Part shown: in pieces, positions 60,745-64,000 of the stretch
How positions within the stretch are numbered: the first letter of the stretch is position 1
How the letters are laid out: each line of letters begins with the position of its first letter
Origin: Moesziomyces globuligerus
Lineage: Eukaryota > Basidiomycota > Ustilaginomycetes > Ustilaginales > Ustilaginaceae
DNA: 64,000 nt
Assembly: GCA_030849465.1 (NCBI GenBank)
Contig: JARVLF010000017.1
Location: 620,001 to 684,000, forward strand
Reading direction: 5' to 3'
Program-made: the position numbers and the translations under genes
Notes under the pieces: model-generated
Seen by the model: the letters and a program-made list of their open reading frames with translations, nothing else
Databases searched by the model: none
What the model was told of the DNA's origin: nothing

Positions 60745-61461
60745 TCAAGCGGCGTTCTTGCCCTTGACGAAGGTGGAGACGGTGGAGGCAAAGTGGGTGC
60801 CCTGGGCCTTTGCGACGGCGAGGTCGTTGTCGTTGGGCTGGCGGGAGCCGTCACCAGCAGCGACGGTGCCTGCGCCGTAAGCGGAAGCGCCGATGACCTC
60901 GTCGAGGGCGGTCTGGAGCTTGAACTGGGTGAAGCCGAGGGGGACGATGTTGATGCCGTGGTGGACGAAGAAGGGGTAGGTGGTGAGCGCGGTGGTTTCC
61001 AGACCGCCGTGTTGCGAGGCAGCCGAGGTGAAGACGGTGCCGAACTTGCCGACGAGCGCACCGCTAGCCCAGAGGCCACCGGTGCGGTCGAAGAACGCCG
61101 AGACCTGAGCAGGAGCTCGGCCGTAGCGCGTAGGGAAGCCGAGGATGAAGCCATCGTATTCGGCGAGCTTCTCGGGCGTGATGACGGGCAGGTCCTTGAT
61201 GGGAGCCTTGTTGGCGTGCATCTTGGCAAGCACGTCCTCCGAGAGCGTCTCTTCGAACTGGTACAGGTCGACCTGAGCACCGGTCGCCTTGGCACCCTCT
61301 ACGACCGACTCGCCCAGCTTGGCAACGTGGCCGTAGAGCGAGAAGACGACGACGGCGATCTTGGACATCTTGACAGGAGCAGCAGCGGGAGTGGTGGACG
61401 AGGCCGACGAGGTTTTGGACTTGGTAGAGAGGTTGGAGAACTTGCGCAGCAGACTGGACAT
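60745..61461 (-). CDS. NAD(P)H:quinone oxidoreductase, WrbA/Pst2 flavodoxin family
   Basis: A 238-residue protein. After a Ser/Lys-rich N-terminus (1-32), the flavodoxin fold begins with KIAVVVFSLYGHVAKLGESV. GFILGFPTRYGRAPAQVSAF, a VFTSAASQHGGLETT segment and GAGTVAAGDGSRQPNDNDL follow. These are the FMN-contact loops of WrbA and of yeast Pst2, Rfs1 and Ycp4, which reduce quinones by two electrons and protect against redox stress. The N-terminal extension could hold a lipid or membrane anchor, but no motif proves it; a second ATG at residue 32 would give the bare domain. The frame extends upstream without further ATG support. Confidence 0.9.
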   Translation of the reverse strand: MSSLLRKFSNLSTKSKTSSASSTTPAAAPVKMSKIAVVVFSLYGHVAKLGESVVEGAKATGAQVDLYQFEETLSEDVLAKMHANKAPIKDLPVITPEKLAEYDGFILGFPTRYGRAPAQVSAFFDRTGGLWASGALVGKFGTVFTSAASQHGGLETTALTTYPFFVHHGINIVPLGFTQFKLQTALDEVIGASAYGAGTVAAGDGSRQPNDNDLAVAKAQGTHFASTVSTFVKGKNAA

Positions 61462-62278
61462 GGAGAACAAGCCAGGACAGAAAACGATTGTTGGGTTGAG
61501 GCAATCGGAAGGGTGAGGCGAGGGGGGGTATAAGTAGGTTTCGTGCGGGGGTGTAAGCGTTCGGGCCACGGACGAGGTAATCTCCGTCACGGATTTGAGC
61601 ACGGGCGCAACGCACGGAGCCAGGCGCCTAAGAGAGAGCCACAGTTGAGCGAGGCTCTTTGTCGATCCTTGCCCAAGTGGCTTCGGTTGGCTGCAGACTC
61701 TCGCCAAGATTACGGCCCATCAGATACGGTTGCTCAGCAAGGAAAAAGAGCCAAGCTGCGTCGGTGCGCGGGCAAGTGCAGGTGGAGGAGAGCCCAGTTT
61801 ATCGAGCCAGCACAGCGCGACCGGACATTCGGAGGTAAGACACGGGGCTAACCACCCTGCCTCCGAGCCACCCGATTCTGTATGGAAATCGACAAACACG
61901 CGCAGTGAGAAACAGATGTAGAACTGGAAATCAAGCAGAGACAGACTCGAATGTTCTTCGAAATGGTTCCCGATCATCCACGGTCCGAGTTTCGATGTTG
62001 CTCTTGCGCAAGAGGCGCGTGCGAAGACTCTAACTGAGACACACGTGCTTGGCCCTCTCTGCATCGCCATACTGTGCCCACCCGATGGTCGCTCGCCGTC
62101 CGCCCAACTCGCCATCTCAAATTCACACTCGGCCGCCCGCCAGCCAGAATCGACCAGGCACTGTTCTCACCATCAATGGCAGACACGCGAATGCGAGTGA
62201 CAGGCTACAGTACGTCTTGTGTGCTTTGCCAAGTGAATGCCACACGGTGGTGATTTTGTTGACGCAAGGCAGTGCGAA
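61462..62278. other. Intergenic region between the WrbA-type gene and glycyl-tRNA synthetase
   Basis: It holds the WrbA-type promoter and the synthetase 3' region. No TATA box is clear and no gene is seen. Confidence 0.5.
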
Positions 62279-64000
62279 CTAGGCGTCGACGTCCTGCTGT
62301 CCCGAGTACTCGGGGAGGATCTTGCAGGCGCCTTCCCAGTCGAGGCTAGCGTCGCAGAGCTGACGGATGACATCGATGACCTGGTCGATGGGGCCGATGC
62401 GCTGCGCGGTCGAGTCGCGCTCGCGCAGCGTCATGGTGCCCTTGCTCAGACTGGCAAAGTCGAGCGTGCAGGCAAACGGCGTGCCCAGCTCGTCGTTTCG
62501 CGCGTACCTCCTGCCGATGCTCGCGTTCGAGTCGTCGACGCGCGACGCCACACCCGCCGAGCGCAGCTTGCGGCTCACCTGCTTGACCAGCGGCGCCAGC
62601 TTCTCGTTGGAGCTGATGGGCACGATGAGCGCCTTGATGGGCGCCACCAGCGGCGGCAGGCTCAGGACACCACGGTCCTGGTCCTCGGCGCGCGTCCAGA
62701 AACTGTGCTCGAGCAGCGAGTAGAAGATTCGTCCGATACCGAACGAGGGCTCGATGACGTTGGGCGTAAACTCGCGCACCGTCTCGCGGATCGTCTTCAT
62801 CTCGACCGTCACCACGTCGGTCGTCAGCTCAAACGTCTGCCCCGTGCACACGGTCAGCGGCGCCGACCCGTTCTTGAGCTGCGACTCGAGCTCGCCGAGC
62901 TTCTTCTGGTCCATCTCGAGGATGGCCTCCTCGACGATCTTGGCATCCTTCTTGAACTTGGGGCCGATGTTCTTCTTGACAATCGTCGGCACCAGCTTGT
63001 CGTACACCTTGGGCTCCTTGTGCGCCTTCTGCACCACGAGGTCCTTCTTGGTCCTCTTGCTGTGCACCGACAGGTCGTATGCGCTGCGGTCCGCACAGCC
63101 GACGCACTCGATCCAGCCGTACGAGGTGTGGATCTCGGCGTCCCAGCAGTCGCTGGCGTAGTGCGCCATCTCGTTGCTCATGTGCTGGCGGAAGCGCAGA
63201 CGCGAGGCGTCGATGCCGATCTTGACGAGGAAGAGGTAGATGCGTCCGATAAAGTAGCCGAGCGTCTGGTTGTCGATGATGCCGGCGGCGACCGCCTCGC
63301 CGATCGTCTTGGTGGTGATGTCGGTCTTGCCCGACTCCTGCACGTCCTTGGCGAGCAGCGGCACGGCGATGTCCTTGACCTCGTCGAAGCGCTCGTGGTT
63401 CTTGTCCTCGGGGTCGACAAAGTGCTCGATCTCGGCCATGGTGAACTCGCGCACGCGGAGGAGGCCGGCGCGCGGGCTGATCTCGTTGCGGAACGACTTG
63501 CCGATCTGGGCGCTGGCAAAGGGGACGCGGCCATTGTTGAACTCGAGCAGACGCTGGAAGTTGACAAAGTGGCCCTGGGCGGTCTCGGGACGGAGGTAGC
63601 CCTTGACCTGGCCGGTGGGGCCGATGGAGGACTCAAACATGAGGTTGAACTCGATGGGCTCCGAGACCTCGTTGCCCGACTCGGGCGAGCGGATCTCGTA
63701 CTTGCGGATGAGCTCGCCGAGCTGCTTGCCGTCAAAGTTGTCGATCTGGGCCAGCGTCGAGGTGTACTCGGCGACGAGCGCATCGTCAAGCTTGACGGCG
63801 GACGACTTGACCTTCTTCTTCTTGCTCTTCTTGTCGTCGGCGGCGGCGGGCTCGGCGGCGACGGTGACGGTCTCGCCGGCATCCTTTGCACGCGCCTGCT
63901 TGTCGCCCTCGAGACGTGCCTCGAGCACACCCTCGACGAGGTGGTCGGCACGGAAGATCTCGCCGTTCTTGGTGTCCTTGCACATCCAGTCGGCAAACTT
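62279..64000 (-). CDS. grs1: Glycine--tRNA ligase, 5' end outside the window
   Basis: The frame is open from the right edge to a TAG at 62281-62279 and shows 573 codons of the C-terminal part. Class II glycyl-tRNA synthetase features are present: PIEFNLMFESSIGPTGQVKG, YLRPETAQGHFVNFQRLLEF, motif 2 FRNEISPRAGLLRVREFTM, GWIECVGCADRSAYDL, motif 3 in PSFGIGRIFYSLLEHSFW, and the anticodon-binding domain (ALIVPISSNEKLAPLVKQ). A Lys-rich insert (DDKKSKKKKVKSS) sits early in the visible part. The enzyme charges tRNA-Gly; in fungi one gene often serves both cytosol and mitochondria, which cannot be judged without the N-terminus. Confidence 0.93.
   Translation of the reverse strand, partial: KFADWMCKDTKNGEIFRADHLVEGVLEARLEGDKQARAKDAGETVTVAAEPAAADDKKSKKKKVKSSAVKLDDALVAEYTSTLAQIDNFDGKQLGELIRKYEIRSPESGNEVSEPIEFNLMFESSIGPTGQVKGYLRPETAQGHFVNFQRLLEFNNGRVPFASAQIGKSFRNEISPRAGLLRVREFTMAEIEHFVDPEDKNHERFDEVKDIAVPLLAKDVQESGKTDITTKTIGEAVAAGIIDNQTLGYFIGRIYLFLVKIGIDASRLRFRQHMSNEMAHYASDCWDAEIHTSYGWIECVGCADRSAYDLSVHSKRTKKDLVVQKAHKEPKVYDKLVPTIVKKNIGPKFKKDAKIVEEAILEMDQKKLGELESQLKNGSAPLTVCTGQTFELTTDVVTVEMKTIRETVREFTPNVIEPSFGIGRIFYSLLEHSFWTRAEDQDRGVLSLPPLVAPIKALIVPISSNEKLAPLVKQVSRKLRSAGVASRVDDSNASIGRRYARNDELGTPFACTLDFASLSKGTMTLRERDSTAQRIGPIDQVIDVIRQLCDASLDWEGACKILPEYSGQQDVDA

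Overview
The window looks like nuclear DNA of a smut fungus (Ustilaginomycotina, most likely Ustilaginaceae). The evidence is GC-rich DNA, densely packed and mostly intronless genes with very long single-exon frames, and the few introns being short (84-106 bases) with GTAAG-type donors and CTGAC-like branch sites. Every recognisable protein is of the fungal type. About 30 genes are supported. I see no transposon, tRNA, rRNA, CRISPR array or prokaryotic feature. Two genes are cut by the window: an Mdm1-like sorting nexin on the left (3' end missing) and glycyl-tRNA synthetase on the right (5' end missing).

Layout, with strand in brackets. 0-10 kb: Mdm1-like PXA-RGS protein (-), Pmp3/RCI-type membrane protein with a long tail (+), GT90/CAP10 glycosyltransferase (-), EXO1 (-). 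10-20 kb: SmD1 (+, one intron), peroxiredoxin-like protein (-), AP-2 mu (-), exosome RRP46 (-, one intron), TIM54 (+), AP-3 delta (+). 20-31 kb: ABCG half-transporter (-), a 2.3 kb stretch without a gene, a NifS-like Moco-sulfurase-type enzyme without MOSC domain (+), mitochondrial Mgr3-like protein (-), HUT1 nucleotide-sugar transporter (-, one intron), small membrane protein (-). 31-39 kb: PhyH dioxygenase (-, one intron of 3n length), a LOG + Caf16-type ABC fusion (+), two convergent predicted secreted proteins (+/-), mL43 (-), SHO1 osmosensor (-, one intron). 39-50 kb: kinesin-4-like motor (-), enoyl-CoA hydratase with a PTS1 tail (+), NC2 beta (-), DAHP synthase (+). 50-64 kb: very long RING-H2 protein (-), PEX13 (-), LIS1 (+), WrbA-type flavodoxin (-), glycyl-tRNA synthetase (-, partial).

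Most of this is conserved housekeeping: vesicle adaptors (AP-2 mu, AP-3 delta), microtubule transport (kinesin, LIS1), peroxisome function (PEX13, a PTS1 hydratase), mitochondrial import and translation (TIM54, mL43), and RNA and DNA metabolism. The most unusual item is the single frame at 33.0-34.7 kb joining an intact LOG (cytokinin-activating phosphoribohydrolase) domain to an intact Caf16-type ABC ATPase. Next to it lie two small, TATA-driven, convergent genes for predicted secreted proteins, which are the best effector candidates in the window. All calls come from reading translations and motifs; no database search was run.
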